Positions 24,068 to 32,897 of a stretch of DNA of 64,000 bases are shown piece by piece. How positions within the stretch are numbered: the stretch's first letter is position 1; the number at the start of each line of letters is the position of its first letter. The position numbers and the translations under genes were made by a program. The stretch lies in assembly GCA_017304845.1 (NCBI GenBank), contig JAFKLL010000012.1, positions 62,001 through 126,000 of the forward strand, in the 5' to 3' direction. This stretch comes from Solirubrobacterales bacterium (GTDB taxonomy: Bacteria > Actinomycetota > Thermoleophilia > Solirubrobacterales > 70-9). Under the pieces are notes generated by a model. The model made no database searches, was not told the DNA's origin, and saw nothing but the letters and a program-made list of their open reading frames with translations.

Positions 24068-25233
24068 GCAGGCCCGGCGAAGCCAAAGGTCCCCTGCAGG
24101 GAGTTCGCGTCCTCGATCTGACCCGACTGCTGCCGGGCGGCTTCGCCACCGCGATGCTGGCGGATCTCGGCGCCGAGGTGATCAAGGTCGAGCAGCCCGG
24201 CCAGGGCGACTACATGCGTTGGGACGACCCCAAGATCGGGGCCGAATCCGCCCACAACTGGACCAACGACCGCAACAAGAAATCGATCGCCCTCGACCTG
24301 AAGGATCCGCGCGCGGTCGAGGCGCTGAAGAAGCTGGCCGAGACCGCGGACGTGATCTTCGAAGGCTTCCGACCCGGGGTGGTCGACCGCCTCGGGGTCG
24401 GGTACGAGGCGATGAAGGAGGTCAACCCGAAGATCGTCTACTGCTCGCTGACCGGATACGGGCAGGACGGGCCGCTGGTCAAGGAGCCGGGCCATGACCT
24501 CAACTACGCGGCCCGGGCCGGCATCACCTCGATCACCGGGCCGGCCGATGGGGTGCCGACCCTGATCGGGGTGCAGATCGCCGATCTCGGCGGCGGCGCG
24601 CTGATATCGATCACCGGCATCCTGGCCGCCCTGTACCGCGCCGCGACCACCGGCGAGGGCGACTACGTCGACGTCGCGATGACCGACGGCGCCTTCGCCT
24701 GGACCTCGATCTGGATGGGCGACCACTTCGCGACCGGGGAGGTCCCGAAGGCCGGCGAGATGATGCTGAACGGAGCCAGCCCCTGCTACCAGGTGTACGA
24801 GTGCTCGGACGGCAAGTTCCTCACCGTGGCCGCCGTCGAGGAGCAGTTCTTCGCCGAGCTCTGCGAGGTGATCGGACGGCCCGAGCTCGCCTCGACCCAG
24901 TTCGAGACCGACCAGATCCCGATGTGGCGGGAGATCTTCCGCGAGAAGACCAGGGACGAGTGGCTGGAATTGTTCGTCGGCCACGACGTCTGCGTCGGCC
25001 CGGTCAACGACTTCGCCGAGGCGGCCGCCGACCCGCAGCTCAACCACCGCGAGATGATCGTCGAGCTGGAGCGGGAGGGGCACGGCACCTTCAAGCAGAT
25101 CGGCAACCCGATCAAGCTGCGAGAGCACCCGGCGGAGATCCGCACCGCCTCACCGAGGCTCGGCGAGCACACGGCCGAGATCCTCACCGAGGCCGGCCTC
25201 AGCCAAGACGAGATCACCTACCTGACACCCTGA
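24064..25233 (+). CDS. CaiB/BaiF family CoA-transferase or acyl-CoA racemase
   Basis: The 389-residue protein matches the family III CoA-transferase/alpha-methylacyl-CoA racemase group: VLDLTRLLPGGFATAMLADLGAEVIKVE near the N-terminus, NRNKKS-type NDRNKKSIALDLK, and the catalytic aspartate in EPGHDLNYAARAG. It could move CoA to a new acid or epimerise 2-methylacyl-CoA before beta-oxidation. The GHDLNYAA form is common in racemases. It is the last gene of the operon and is followed by a strong hairpin at 25251. Confidence 0.88.
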   Translation: MSRPGEAKGPLQGVRVLDLTRLLPGGFATAMLADLGAEVIKVEQPGQGDYMRWDDPKIGAESAHNWTNDRNKKSIALDLKDPRAVEALKKLAETADVIFEGFRPGVVDRLGVGYEAMKEVNPKIVYCSLTGYGQDGPLVKEPGHDLNYAARAGITSITGPADGVPTLIGVQIADLGGGALISITGILAALYRAATTGEGDYVDVAMTDGAFAWTSIWMGDHFATGEVPKAGEMMLNGASPCYQVYECSDGKFLTVAAVEEQFFAELCEVIGRPELASTQFETDQIPMWREIFREKTRDEWLELFVGHDVCVGPVNDFAEAAADPQLNHREMIVELEREGHGTFKQIGNPIKLREHPAEIRTASPRLGEHTAEILTEAGLSQDEITYLTP

Positions 25234-25250
25234 GCAGACCCCGCCGAGCG

Positions 25251-25299
25251 AAATCCTGCCCGGAAACATACGCCCGGCGTACGTTTCTGAACAGGATTT
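25251..25299 (+). terminator. Long imperfect hairpin after the acyl-CoA operon
   Basis: The arms 25251-25274 and 25276-25299 are complementary over 24 bases with four mismatches; the right side ends AGGATTTGTTTG. This is a plausible intrinsic terminator for the operon, though the T-run is short. Confidence 0.55.
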
Positions 25300-25363
25300 G
25301 TTTGGGGTGGGGATGGGCTGGGGTAGGTCCTCAGCGGAGGATGGTCATCGGTTGAGGAGGATC

Positions 25364-26749
25364 ATGGGTTCGGCAGGAAATCTCCGTTCGTTCGTGTCAT
25401 GTCTCGCCGTCGCATCGGTCGGCTTCCTGGGGCTGGCGTCAGGCGCCGCGGCCCAGAAGGTCGACGGGATCAAGGGCAAGGAGGCGACGGCGCCGATCAA
25501 TCTCCAGATGACCCCGGCCGACGCCTTCGTGCGGATCCGGGGCTGGTCGCTGCCGGCGCCGCTTCTGCCGCTGTCCGTGATGGGCGGCTGGGGCGGTCGC
25601 GGCACCGTCACCGGCGGCGGGGCGATCAACGTGCCCGTCGGCCAGATCTCCCAGCCCAGCTCGTTCGAGTTCCCGCGTGACATCAACGGCGAGCAGGAGA
25701 CGATGAAGGTCAGCCTCTACGCCCGCTCCGACTGGACCGGCCAGATCAACCCGTTGAACGGCGAGCTCGTGATGAGCATGCCGACGACCCTGAGGATCCA
25801 GGCCTCGCATGTGCGGATGGTCGATCTGCCCTGGCCGGCCGGCTGGATCTACGGGAACATCGACTGCACGGTGCCGCTCGACTTCGGCCCGATGACCACC
25901 TCGCACATGGAGCCTCCCGTCGCCGGTCTCGAGATCCCTCCGGTCACCGACGGCGAGGCCTACGACCCCAGCGACGGCACCGCCACGGTGATCAACAACT
26001 CGATGGCGATCGGCGGCTTCAGCTGCAGCCGCCCGGACATCGGCGCCGGCAAGGTCGAGGACGAGCTGAACGGCGCCGTCGCGATCCCCTCCGCGCCCGG
26101 CACCACCGACGCCAAGTTCAACCTCAGCTTCCTCGACGGCGGCGACGTGATCCGGCCCCGGCCCGCGATCCGGCCCGCCTTCGACTCGGCCCCCGCCGGC
26201 CCGGGCCTCGCCACGCTGAACCCGGCCGGGAGCTACGCCAAGGCCGGGGTCCTCCGCTACGTCTGGGACTTCAACGCCGACGGCAAGCCCGATCAGTCCA
26301 CCGCCGAACGCGAGATCCTCCATGACTTCGGAGGCCCCGGCGAGCATCAGGTCGGCATGCTGATCGTCGACAAGGACGGCGACATCTCCGGCTGGCGCAG
26401 GGCCACGGTCAAGACCAACGCGAAGCCGGCGCCGAACGTGAAGCGGGGGCTGGTGGTCAAGGCCCGCGGGCCGAAGAAGGCCCGGCCCGGGGCGACCGTG
26501 AAGCTGCGGGTCACCGTCGCGAACCGCAGCGCGAAAAGAGCCGCGAAGGTCGTCGTCTGTGCCGGCTTCCGTCAGCGCTCGATCGCGAAGCCCGGCTGCC
26601 GCAGGGTCGGCGCGATCCGTCCCGGCAAGGCGAAGAAGACTGTCCTCGCGGTGAAGCTCAGCCGATCGGCCCGAGGCGCGGTGACCCTGGGCGTCAGTGC
26701 GAAGGGCAAGGGCGTCGCGCCCGGATCGACCCGGGTCCGGTTCAACTGA
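25364..26749 (+). CDS. Secreted PKD-domain protein with basic C-terminal domain
   Basis: The 461-residue protein has a signal peptide (SFVSCLAVASVGFLGLASGAAA). It has a beta-rich middle with a short Cys pair (IDCTV, FSCSRPD), then a PKD-like segment: YVWDFNADGKPDQ, then EHQVGMLIVDKDGDISGWR. The last 100 residues (GPKKARPGATVKLRVTVANR onward) form the same kind of Lys/Arg-rich Ig-like tail seen in the FG-GAP proteins of this window. It is probably surface-associated; the function is unknown. The ATG at 25364 follows GAGGAGGATC. The end overlaps the convergent LLM gene by eight bases. Confidence 0.75.
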   Translation: MGSAGNLRSFVSCLAVASVGFLGLASGAAAQKVDGIKGKEATAPINLQMTPADAFVRIRGWSLPAPLLPLSVMGGWGGRGTVTGGGAINVPVGQISQPSSFEFPRDINGEQETMKVSLYARSDWTGQINPLNGELVMSMPTTLRIQASHVRMVDLPWPAGWIYGNIDCTVPLDFGPMTTSHMEPPVAGLEIPPVTDGEAYDPSDGTATVINNSMAIGGFSCSRPDIGAGKVEDELNGAVAIPSAPGTTDAKFNLSFLDGGDVIRPRPAIRPAFDSAPAGPGLATLNPAGSYAKAGVLRYVWDFNADGKPDQSTAEREILHDFGGPGEHQVGMLIVDKDGDISGWRRATVKTNAKPAPNVKRGLVVKARGPKKARPGATVKLRVTVANRSAKRAAKVVVCAGFRQRSIAKPGCRRVGAIRPGKAKKTVLAVKLSRSARGAVTLGVSAKGKGVAPGSTRVRFN

Positions 26750-27800
26750 GCCGCGGCAGTACCCGCTCCGACATCCGCCGGCACCAGGACTCGGGCGGGC
26801 CGGCCATCTGGAGGGTGACCTGGTCGACCCCGGCCTCCTTCATCGCCAGCAGCTCGGCGGTCACCTCTTCCGGCGATCCGATCGTGGCGATGGTCCGCAT
26901 CGTCTCCGGGTTCACGAACTCCTGCAGGTGGTCGGGGACGAAGACGAGGTAGCCCTCGTAGTTGTCGGTGTGGCGGGTCTCGTCGTCGAGCCCGGCGCGG
27001 TACTCCATGTAGGCGTCGAAGCCGGGCCGGAACGGCTCCGGCACCTCGGACGAATGCTCATGGTTGGCGGTCAGGTACCGCAGGCGGCTGACCACCAGCG
27101 GGCCGAGCGCGTCACGGGCCTCCTGGGTCTCCAGCTCGGCCTCGTCCTCGATCGGGTAGACGGCGAAGACCGTGCCGATCTGGATCTCGGACGGGTCACG
27201 CCCGACCTCGGCCGCGCCCTCGGCCAGTCGGCCTCGCACCGCCTCGATCGCCTCGGCGCCCTCCCAACGGACCAGCACCCCGTCCGCCTCGGCCCCGGAG
27301 CGGCGCTGCCCCTTCGGCCCGAAGGCGGACACCCACATCTCGACCTCGTTCTCGAGGCTGATCCAACGGCCGTCCGGATGGAGGAAGCGGATCGGCTTCT
27401 CGCGGTCGCCCTCGCGGTAGACGGTCGACTCGCCGGCCAGCAGCTCCCGGACGTTTCGCACGTGCTCGAACATCACGTCCTGGGTGGCGGGCTTCATCCC
27501 GATCGACCAGCGCGCCGAGTTGCCGATCCCGATCCCGAAGAAGGTCCGGCCCGGAGCGGCCTTGGCCAGGGTCGCCATGCCCTGCGCCGAGTTGAACGAG
27601 GGACGCGAGAGCGGCTGGGTCACGCCCGGGCCGATCTTGATCGTCTCCGTCGCGCGGGCCGCCTCCAGCATCGCCATGTAGACCTCGCCGAAGACCAGCG
27701 GGCTCTCATACACCCAGAGATGGGTGAAGCCGCTGTCCTCGAGCAGCTTGGCCTTCTCACCGATGCCCAGGTTGGCGTCCACGTATACCCCGACGTCCAT
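26742..27800 (-). CDS. LLM class flavin-dependent (probably F420) oxidoreductase
   Basis: The 352-residue protein has the bacterial-luciferase-like TIM barrel: VGVYVDANLGIGEKAKLLED, GFTHLWVYES, TIKIGPGVTQPLSRP, and RTFFGIGIGNSARWSIG. In actinobacteria most such enzymes use F420; a binding site cannot be confirmed by eye. The substrate is unknown. It lies one base after the alcohol dehydrogenase gene on the same strand and so probably belongs to the SDR-dehydrogenase-LLM operon running from 29576. Confidence 0.85.
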   Translation of the reverse strand: MDVGVYVDANLGIGEKAKLLEDSGFTHLWVYESPLVFGEVYMAMLEAARATETIKIGPGVTQPLSRPSFNSAQGMATLAKAAPGRTFFGIGIGNSARWSIGMKPATQDVMFEHVRNVRELLAGESTVYREGDREKPIRFLHPDGRWISLENEVEMWVSAFGPKGQRRSGAEADGVLVRWEGAEAIEAVRGRLAEGAAEVGRDPSEIQIGTVFAVYPIEDEAELETQEARDALGPLVVSRLRYLTANHEHSSEVPEPFRPGFDAYMEYRAGLDDETRHTDNYEGYLVFVPDHLQEFVNPETMRTIATIGSPEEVTAELLAMKEAGVDQVTLQMAGPPESWCRRMSERVLPRLS

Positions 27801-27801
27801 C

Positions 27802-28851
27802 TCAGCTCCTCTCCGGTTCGACCATGACCTTCAGCGAGACATCCTTGTCGAGCTGCGTGTGGAACGCTTCGAGCGTGTCCTCCAGGCCGAAGGTGTGGCT
27901 GACGAAGACGTCCTTGTCGATCTTGCCCTGCTCCATCAGATCGATCACGCGGCCGAACTCGTCCTTGTACGCGAAGGAGCCGTGGATCTCCAGTTCCTTC
28001 TCGACGAAGCGGTCGGGGCGGAGGGTGACGCGTTCCGGGTACATCGCCGCGACCGTGAGCCGGCCGCCGTGGCGGACCACCTTGAGCGCGTCGCCGAAGG
28101 CGGGCGCGGCGCCGGAGCACTCGACCACCAGGTCGGCGGCGGCGCCCATGTCGTATCCGCCCGGGCCGGTCACCTCGACCACCCGGGCGACCGTGTCCTC
28201 CTCGGCCGGGTTGATCGTCGTCTCCGCGCCTAGCTTCAGCGCGGCTTCACGCCGGACCCCGGAGAGGTCGACCGCCAGCACCCGCGCCCCGGAGAGGGCC
28301 AGCCAGCGAACCACCCCGAGCCCGATCATGCCGAGCCCGAAGACGACCGCGACCTCGCCGACCTGGGGCCGGGCCAGGGTCGCGGCGCGGAGCGAGACCG
28401 CGAGCGGCTCGACCATCGCGGCGGTCTGATCGTCGACCGAGTCCGGCAGCGGGAAGACCGTCATGCCGGGCAGCGCCTTCGGCACCAGCACCTGTTCGGC
28501 GAAGGCGCCCTGGGTGCCATAGCCGATGTTGAGCTCGGCGCCGGCCCCGCAGAGATGCCAGTCGCCGGCCAGGCAGCGCGGGCAGGCGAGGCAGGGGATG
28601 AGGGGGCGGACGGTGACCCGCTGTCCCTCGCTGATCCCCTCGACGTCGGAGGGGTCGATCACCCGTCCGGAGAACTCGTGGCCGAGCACCTGCCCGGGCT
28701 GGGCGGCGAAGCCTCGTTCGAAGCTGTGGAGGTCGGATCCGCAGACCCCGCAGGCGGCGATCTCGACCGTGATCTGACCGGGGCCGGCCTCGGGCTCGGG
28801 CCGATCGACCATCTCGATCACCTTCGGCTCCCTGTACTCGGCGACGCGCAT
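27802..28851 (-). CDS. Zinc-dependent alcohol dehydrogenase (MDR family)
   Basis: The 349-residue medium-chain dehydrogenase has catalytic zinc motifs CGVCGSDLHSF and GHEFSG and the structural zinc loop CLACPRCLAGDWHLC. The Rossmann segment is VVFGLGMIGLG, followed by AVDLSG. It would oxidise an alcohol or polyol with NAD(P). The ATG at 28851 overlaps the SDR stop (TGATG), giving a two-dehydrogenase operon. The C-terminus is followed at once by the LLM oxidoreductase. Confidence 0.9.
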   Translation of the reverse strand: MRVAEYREPKVIEMVDRPEPEAGPGQITVEIAACGVCGSDLHSFERGFAAQPGQVLGHEFSGRVIDPSDVEGISEGQRVTVRPLIPCLACPRCLAGDWHLCGAGAELNIGYGTQGAFAEQVLVPKALPGMTVFPLPDSVDDQTAAMVEPLAVSLRAATLARPQVGEVAVVFGLGMIGLGVVRWLALSGARVLAVDLSGVRREAALKLGAETTINPAEEDTVARVVEVTGPGGYDMGAAADLVVECSGAAPAFGDALKVVRHGGRLTVAAMYPERVTLRPDRFVEKELEIHGSFAYKDEFGRVIDLMEQGKIDKDVFVSHTFGLEDTLEAFHTQLDKDVSLKVMVEPERS

Positions 28852-29576
28852 CAGAGCCTCGCTCCCAGACCGCCGTCGACATGGACGACGGAGCCGGTCA
28901 TGTAGCGGCTGCCCGCCACCCACTCGACCACCTGGGCGACCTCGTCGGCCTCGGCCGGGCGGCGCAGCGGGATCCCGGAGATGATCTTCTCGCGGGCCCG
29001 TTCGTCCAACTCGCCGGTCATCTCGGTCTCGGTGAAGCCGGGCACGACCACGTTCGCGGTGATCCCATCCCGGGCCAGTTCGATCGCGAGGGAGCGGGTC
29101 AGGCCTTCCACGCCGGCCTTGGCGGAGCCGTAGGGGGTGTCGCCGGGGAAGCCGCGGCGGCCGACCACGGCGCCGATGTTGACGATCGCGCCGTCCTCTC
29201 CCATATGGGGCAGCACCGCCTGGCAGAGCCGGAACGGGGCGATCAGGCCGGCGTCGATCACCGCTTCGTAGTCGTCCGGGTCGAGCTTGCCGATCCGCCC
29301 GCCCCGGTGGAGGGCGGCGTTGTTGACCAGCACGTCGATCCCTTCTCCGAAGGCGGAGGCGGCGTCACGGGCGATCCGCGATGCCGCCCCGTCGGCGGTC
29401 AGGTCGGCCCGGATCGCCGATGCTTCGGCGCCCTCCGACTGGAGTTCCTTCGCGAGCGCCTCGACCGCCTCGCCCCGGGCGACCAGAACCACACGGTCGC
29501 CGCGGTTCACGGCTCGTCGGGCGATCGCGGCGCCGATGCCTCGCGACGCTCCGGTGATCAGCCAGGTCTTTGCCAC
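28851..29576 (-). CDS. Short-chain dehydrogenase/reductase (FabG-like)
   Basis: The 241-residue SDR has TWLITGASRGIGAAIA, NNAALHRGG, the catalytic YGSAK and the end VVHVDGGLGARL. GTG at 29576 is chosen because GGGAG lies a suitable distance before it and conserved sequence begins at once; ATG 29594 is an alternative. It is the first gene of the SDR-alcohol dehydrogenase-LLM operon and is divergent from the HAD phosphatase gene. The substrate is unknown. Confidence 0.88.
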   Translation of the reverse strand: MAKTWLITGASRGIGAAIARRAVNRGDRVVLVARGEAVEALAKELQSEGAEASAIRADLTADGAASRIARDAASAFGEGIDVLVNNAALHRGGRIGKLDPDDYEAVIDAGLIAPFRLCQAVLPHMGEDGAIVNIGAVVGRRGFPGDTPYGSAKAGVEGLTRSLAIELARDGITANVVVPGFTETEMTGELDERAREKIISGIPLRRPAEADEVAQVVEWVAGSRYMTGSVVHVDGGLGARL

Positions 29577-29699
29577 GGTTCGATACTCCCGCATCGCCGA
29601 TCGCCGCCCGGCGGCTTCGGTCCGAAAGCTTGTGGACCTCTCCAGCGGGGTGGGTGGCGGCCCTTCCACCGATCCCGGCGCCGCGACAGACTCTCTTCG

Positions 29700-30386
29700 A
29701 TGACCTCCACCGCCGACGCGCCCGCCGCCCGCCCCTTCGACGCCGTCATGTTCGACATGGACGGCACCCTGGTCAACTCCCAGGAGGCGATCCTCGCCTC
29801 GTACCACGACGCGACCACGCTCGTGCTGGGCGAGCCCTTCCCGGTAGAGCAGGCGGACATCGACATGATCATCCAGATGCGAGGGCAGGAATCGTTCCCG
29901 CTGATCGCCGGGGGCGACGAGGAGAAGGCGGAGCGGATCAAGGAGGAGTTCGGCAGGGCGTACCTGATCCACCAGACCCGCATCCCGCTCTTCCCCGAGG
30001 TCGACGTGATGCTGACCGCGCTGAAGGAGGCCGGCATCGGTCTCGGGATCGCCACCTCGAAGGCTCGCAGCCGTTTCGACGAGGACATGAAGCGGACCGG
30101 GATCGGCCACTACTTCGACGTCACCTTCACCGGCGACGACGTGGCGAACGCGAAGCCGGCGCCGGATCAGATCATCGCCGGCATCGAGCACTTCGGGATC
30201 GAGCCGGAACGGATGCTCTTCGTCGGGGACGGCGCCAACGACGTGATCGCCGCGCGCGAGGCCGGCGCCAAGCAGGTCGGGGTCGAGTTCGGCTTCCACC
30301 CGAAGGATGTCGCGGCCGAGAACCCGACCTACATGCTCGCCTCGTATCTCGACCTGATCCCGATCGTCCTGCCCGAGCGGGCCTGA
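29700..30386 (+). CDS. HAD family hydrolase, phosphoglycolate phosphatase-like
   Basis: The 228-residue protein has the complete HAD motifs: nucleophile and acid in MFDMDGTLVNS, motif II threonine in IGIATSKARS, lysine in ANAKPAPDQI and the acidic pair in FVGDGANDVIAA. An alpha-helical cap lies between motifs I and II. This is the subfamily of phosphoglycolate phosphatase and beta-phosphoglucomutase; the exact substrate is not clear. The gene is 15 bases before an enoyl-CoA hydratase gene, so the two may form an operon. Confidence 0.87.
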   Translation: MTSTADAPAARPFDAVMFDMDGTLVNSQEAILASYHDATTLVLGEPFPVEQADIDMIIQMRGQESFPLIAGGDEEKAERIKEEFGRAYLIHQTRIPLFPEVDVMLTALKEAGIGLGIATSKARSRFDEDMKRTGIGHYFDVTFTGDDVANAKPAPDQIIAGIEHFGIEPERMLFVGDGANDVIAAREAGAKQVGVEFGFHPKDVAAENPTYMLASYLDLIPIVLPERA

Positions 30387-30401
30387 GCGGGGGCCGGGGC
30401 G

Positions 30402-31178
30402 ATGATCCGGACCGAGGTGCGGGACGGCGCCTTCCTCTGGATCACGATCGACCAGCCCGATGCCCTGAACGCGATGGACCCGGAGTCGATGGCCGCGCTG
30501 GCCGAGACCTGGGACCGCTATCGCGACGACGACGAGCTGCTGGTCGCGGTGGTGACCGGGGCGGGGGAGCGGTCGTTCACGGTCGGTTCGAACCTCAAGA
30601 CCTTCGTCCCGCGCCTCCAGTCGGGGGAGATGGATCCCCGCGAGAACGAAGGGGCGTACATGAAGGGCGCGATCGGCCCGGTCTTCAAGCCGGTGCTCGC
30701 CGCGGTCAACGGTGATTGCCTGGGAGGCGGGACCGAGCTCCTGACCTGCACCGACATCCGGGTCGCCGTGCCGCATGCCCGGTTCGGCCTGCCGGAGGCA
30801 CGCTGGGCCGTCTTCCCGGGCGGGGGAGGGACGACCAGGCTGCCACGGCAGATCGGCTACGCCCGGGCGATGGACATCCTCCTCACCGGGCGCATGCTCG
30901 ACGCCGAGGAGGCGAAGGAGGTCGGCCTGATCAACGAGATAGTAGAGCCGGCGAGGCTCGAGGAGCGGGTCACCGAGATCGCCGAGGAGATCGCCGGCAA
31001 CGGCACCTTGGCGGTCCGCAAGATCAAGGAGTCGGCCTGGCGCCAGATGGATCTGCCGCTGGCGGAGGCGTACGAGCTCGAGTCCGAGCTCGGCCTCGAG
31101 GTCTTCCACCATGACCAGGCGAAGGAGGGTATGGCCGCCTTCGTTGAGCGCAGGGAGCCGTCTTTCCGGCGAGGATAG
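30402..31178 (+). CDS. Enoyl-CoA hydratase/isomerase family protein
   Basis: The 258-residue crotonase is a close paralogue of the protein at 19438: the same MIRTEVRD start, a DALNAMDPESM stretch, NGDCLGGGTELL and LPEARWAVFPGGGGTTRLPRQ. The usual SxxGxDL-type oxyanion strand reads SFTVGSNLKTF. It probably hydrates an enoyl-CoA; the specific chain is unknown. It may be co-transcribed with the upstream HAD gene. Confidence 0.88.
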   Translation: MIRTEVRDGAFLWITIDQPDALNAMDPESMAALAETWDRYRDDDELLVAVVTGAGERSFTVGSNLKTFVPRLQSGEMDPRENEGAYMKGAIGPVFKPVLAAVNGDCLGGGTELLTCTDIRVAVPHARFGLPEARWAVFPGGGGTTRLPRQIGYARAMDILLTGRMLDAEEAKEVGLINEIVEPARLEERVTEIAEEIAGNGTLAVRKIKESAWRQMDLPLAEAYELESELGLEVFHHDQAKEGMAAFVERREPSFRRG

Positions 31179-31301
31179 ATTCACCGGAACGCGCTTCCGG
31201 GTTCCCCTCGTCCTCTCGGTCCTCGCCCTCAGGCTGATCTCGAAGGCCGCCGTCGGGTCGTTATGCGTGCAGACGTGGCGAGAAATCCCGTCGTTTCTGG
31301 T

Positions 31302-32216
31302 CTAGCTGAACGCGATGTCGTGGACCACGCCGGCGCCGGCGCGATGGCCTTCGGCGATCGCGGCCGCGACCGAAGGGGCTCCGAGGGTGGCGATGTCCCC
31401 GGCGGCGGACAGGCCGGGGATGCTGGTGTGCTGGAGGTAGTCGACCTTGAGGGCGTCGATGATCATCGGGTTGGCGGTGCCGAGCTCTTCGGCCCCGAGC
31501 TGGGCGGCGAGGTCGGAGCGCTGGCGCATGGTGATCGGGACCATCACCGAGTCGGCCTCGAGCTCGCTGCCGTCGGTGAAGCGGATCGCCTCGAGCGAAC
31601 CGTCGACGACGACGAGTCGCTCGACCTCCTTCTCGACGACCGGGATCCTGGCGGCCTCCAGCCCCGCCGCCTGTTCGGCGTCCTCGATCTCGGAACCGTC
31701 GGTCAGGACGGTCACGCGATCGGTCCAGAGTTGGATGAGCCTCGTGCGCATCAGGTCCGCCGTACTCTGCGTGATCACGGCGATGTGGCCGTCGCGGGCC
31801 TCCCAGCCGTGGCAGAACGGGCAGTGAAAGGCGTCATGACCCCAGAGCTCGGGCAGGCCCGGCAGGTCGGGGTACTCGTATTTCATGCCGGTGGCGAGGA
31901 TCACGTTCGCGGCCCGTACCTCGTCCCCGGTCCCGGTGGTGAGGACGAAGCCGCCCTCGCGCCTCCCGGTGGCCACCGAGTCGTCGATCCGTTCGACGGT
32001 CGGGTGCTGATCTACCTCGGCGCCGGCCCGCTCGTAGAACTCGGCGGGCGGGGTGCCGTTGTTGCCCGTCAGGCCGCCGATTCCCTTGTCGGGCCGGTTG
32101 CTCTGCTGACCGGCGTCGATCACCAAGGTCTTTCGCCGCGCCCGGCCGAGGACCAGGGCGGCGCTCAGGCCGGCGGCCCCGCCACCGACGACTACGCATT
32201 CGAAATCTGTATCCAT
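31302..32216 (-). CDS. NAD(P)/FAD-dependent oxidoreductase, thioredoxin reductase-like
   Basis: The 304-residue flavoprotein has the FAD motif VVVGGGAAGLSAALVLGRA, an ATG motif (VILATGMKY) and a redox pair Cys132/Cys135 in FHCPFCHGWE. It ends with LSAAGDIATLGAPSVAAAIA. This is the two-domain thioredoxin-reductase-like group that often reduces thioredoxin-like or ferredoxin partners or forms disulfides in natural products. The ATG at 32216 is chosen because the FAD motif follows closely. It is divergent from the XRE-cupin regulator 49 bases away. Confidence 0.87.
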   Translation of the reverse strand: MDTDFECVVVGGGAAGLSAALVLGRARRKTLVIDAGQQSNRPDKGIGGLTGNNGTPPAEFYERAGAEVDQHPTVERIDDSVATGRREGGFVLTTGTGDEVRAANVILATGMKYEYPDLPGLPELWGHDAFHCPFCHGWEARDGHIAVITQSTADLMRTRLIQLWTDRVTVLTDGSEIEDAEQAAGLEAARIPVVEKEVERLVVVDGSLEAIRFTDGSELEADSVMVPITMRQRSDLAAQLGAEELGTANPMIIDALKVDYLQHTSIPGLSAAGDIATLGAPSVAAAIAEGHRAGAGVVHDIAFS

Positions 32217-32265
32217 GCTTCGAGGTTGCCAGAGCCTTCGCAATCTGTCAAAGTGAATTGCTGAA

Positions 32266-32841
32266 ATGGCAAAAGACGAGAACTTCGACGCATCGGTGAG
32301 GAGCCGCCTCCGCGAGCTGCGGCTCGACAAGGGACTGACCCTGGAGGAACTGGCGGCAAGGGCGAACATCGACACCTCGACGCTCAGCCGCCTCGAGTCG
32401 GGCAAACGCCGGCTCGCCCTCGACCATCTCCCGTCCCTGGCCGATGCCCTGGGCGTGCGGGTCGACGACCTGCTGCCTCGTCGCAGGGTGATCGACCCGC
32501 GGATCAAGCCGGTTGCCCGCGAGTTCGACGGCCTCACCGTCTGGCCGCTCTCCGGCAAGGGCGCCGCCGGCGGGTTGGAGGCGATGAAGATGAGGATCCA
32601 TCCCTCCAGGAACCAGCCCCCGGAGGGGGAGCTGCCGGTCCACGAGGGGCACCACTGGTTCTACGTCCTCGACGGGACGATGCGCCTCATCCTGGGTGAC
32701 GAGGACTTCGAGGTCAAGCCCGGCGAGGCGGTCGAGTTCAGCACCTGGACCCCGCACTGGTTCGGGACGGTCGACGGCCCGGTCGACCTGCTCGCCATCC
32801 TCGGCCCCGAAGGCGAGCGCATCCACTTCCACGAGACCTGA
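32266..32841 (+). CDS. XRE family regulator with cupin domain
   Basis: The 191-residue protein has an N-terminal XRE helix-turn-helix (RLRELRLDKGLTLEELAARANIDTSTLSRLESG, about 14-48). Its C-terminal cupin barrel has an HEGHHWFYVLDG metal motif and PGEAVEFSTWTPHWF. Such regulators sense small ligands through the cupin. The divergent thioredoxin-reductase-like gene is the likely target; GCAAT and ATTGC half-sites flank the gap around 32240-32262. Confidence 0.87.
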   Translation: MAKDENFDASVRSRLRELRLDKGLTLEELAARANIDTSTLSRLESGKRRLALDHLPSLADALGVRVDDLLPRRRVIDPRIKPVAREFDGLTVWPLSGKGAAGGLEAMKMRIHPSRNQPPEGELPVHEGHHWFYVLDGTMRLILGDEDFEVKPGEAVEFSTWTPHWFGTVDGPVDLLAILGPEGERIHFHET

Positions 32842-32864
32842 TCGTCGGCCGCCCGGGCCGGCAT

Positions 32865-32887
32865 GTAACGCTTTGGGGCGAGCGACC
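32865..32887 (+). promoter_or_regulatory. Candidate ECF-type promoter
   Basis: GTAAC at 32865-32869 and CGACC at 32883-32887, ten bases before the sigma-factor ATG, resemble the -35 AAC and -10 CG boxes of ECF promoters. The 13-base spacing is shorter than usual. Self-activation is an inference. Confidence 0.3.
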
Positions 32888-32897
32888 AAGTACCAGC

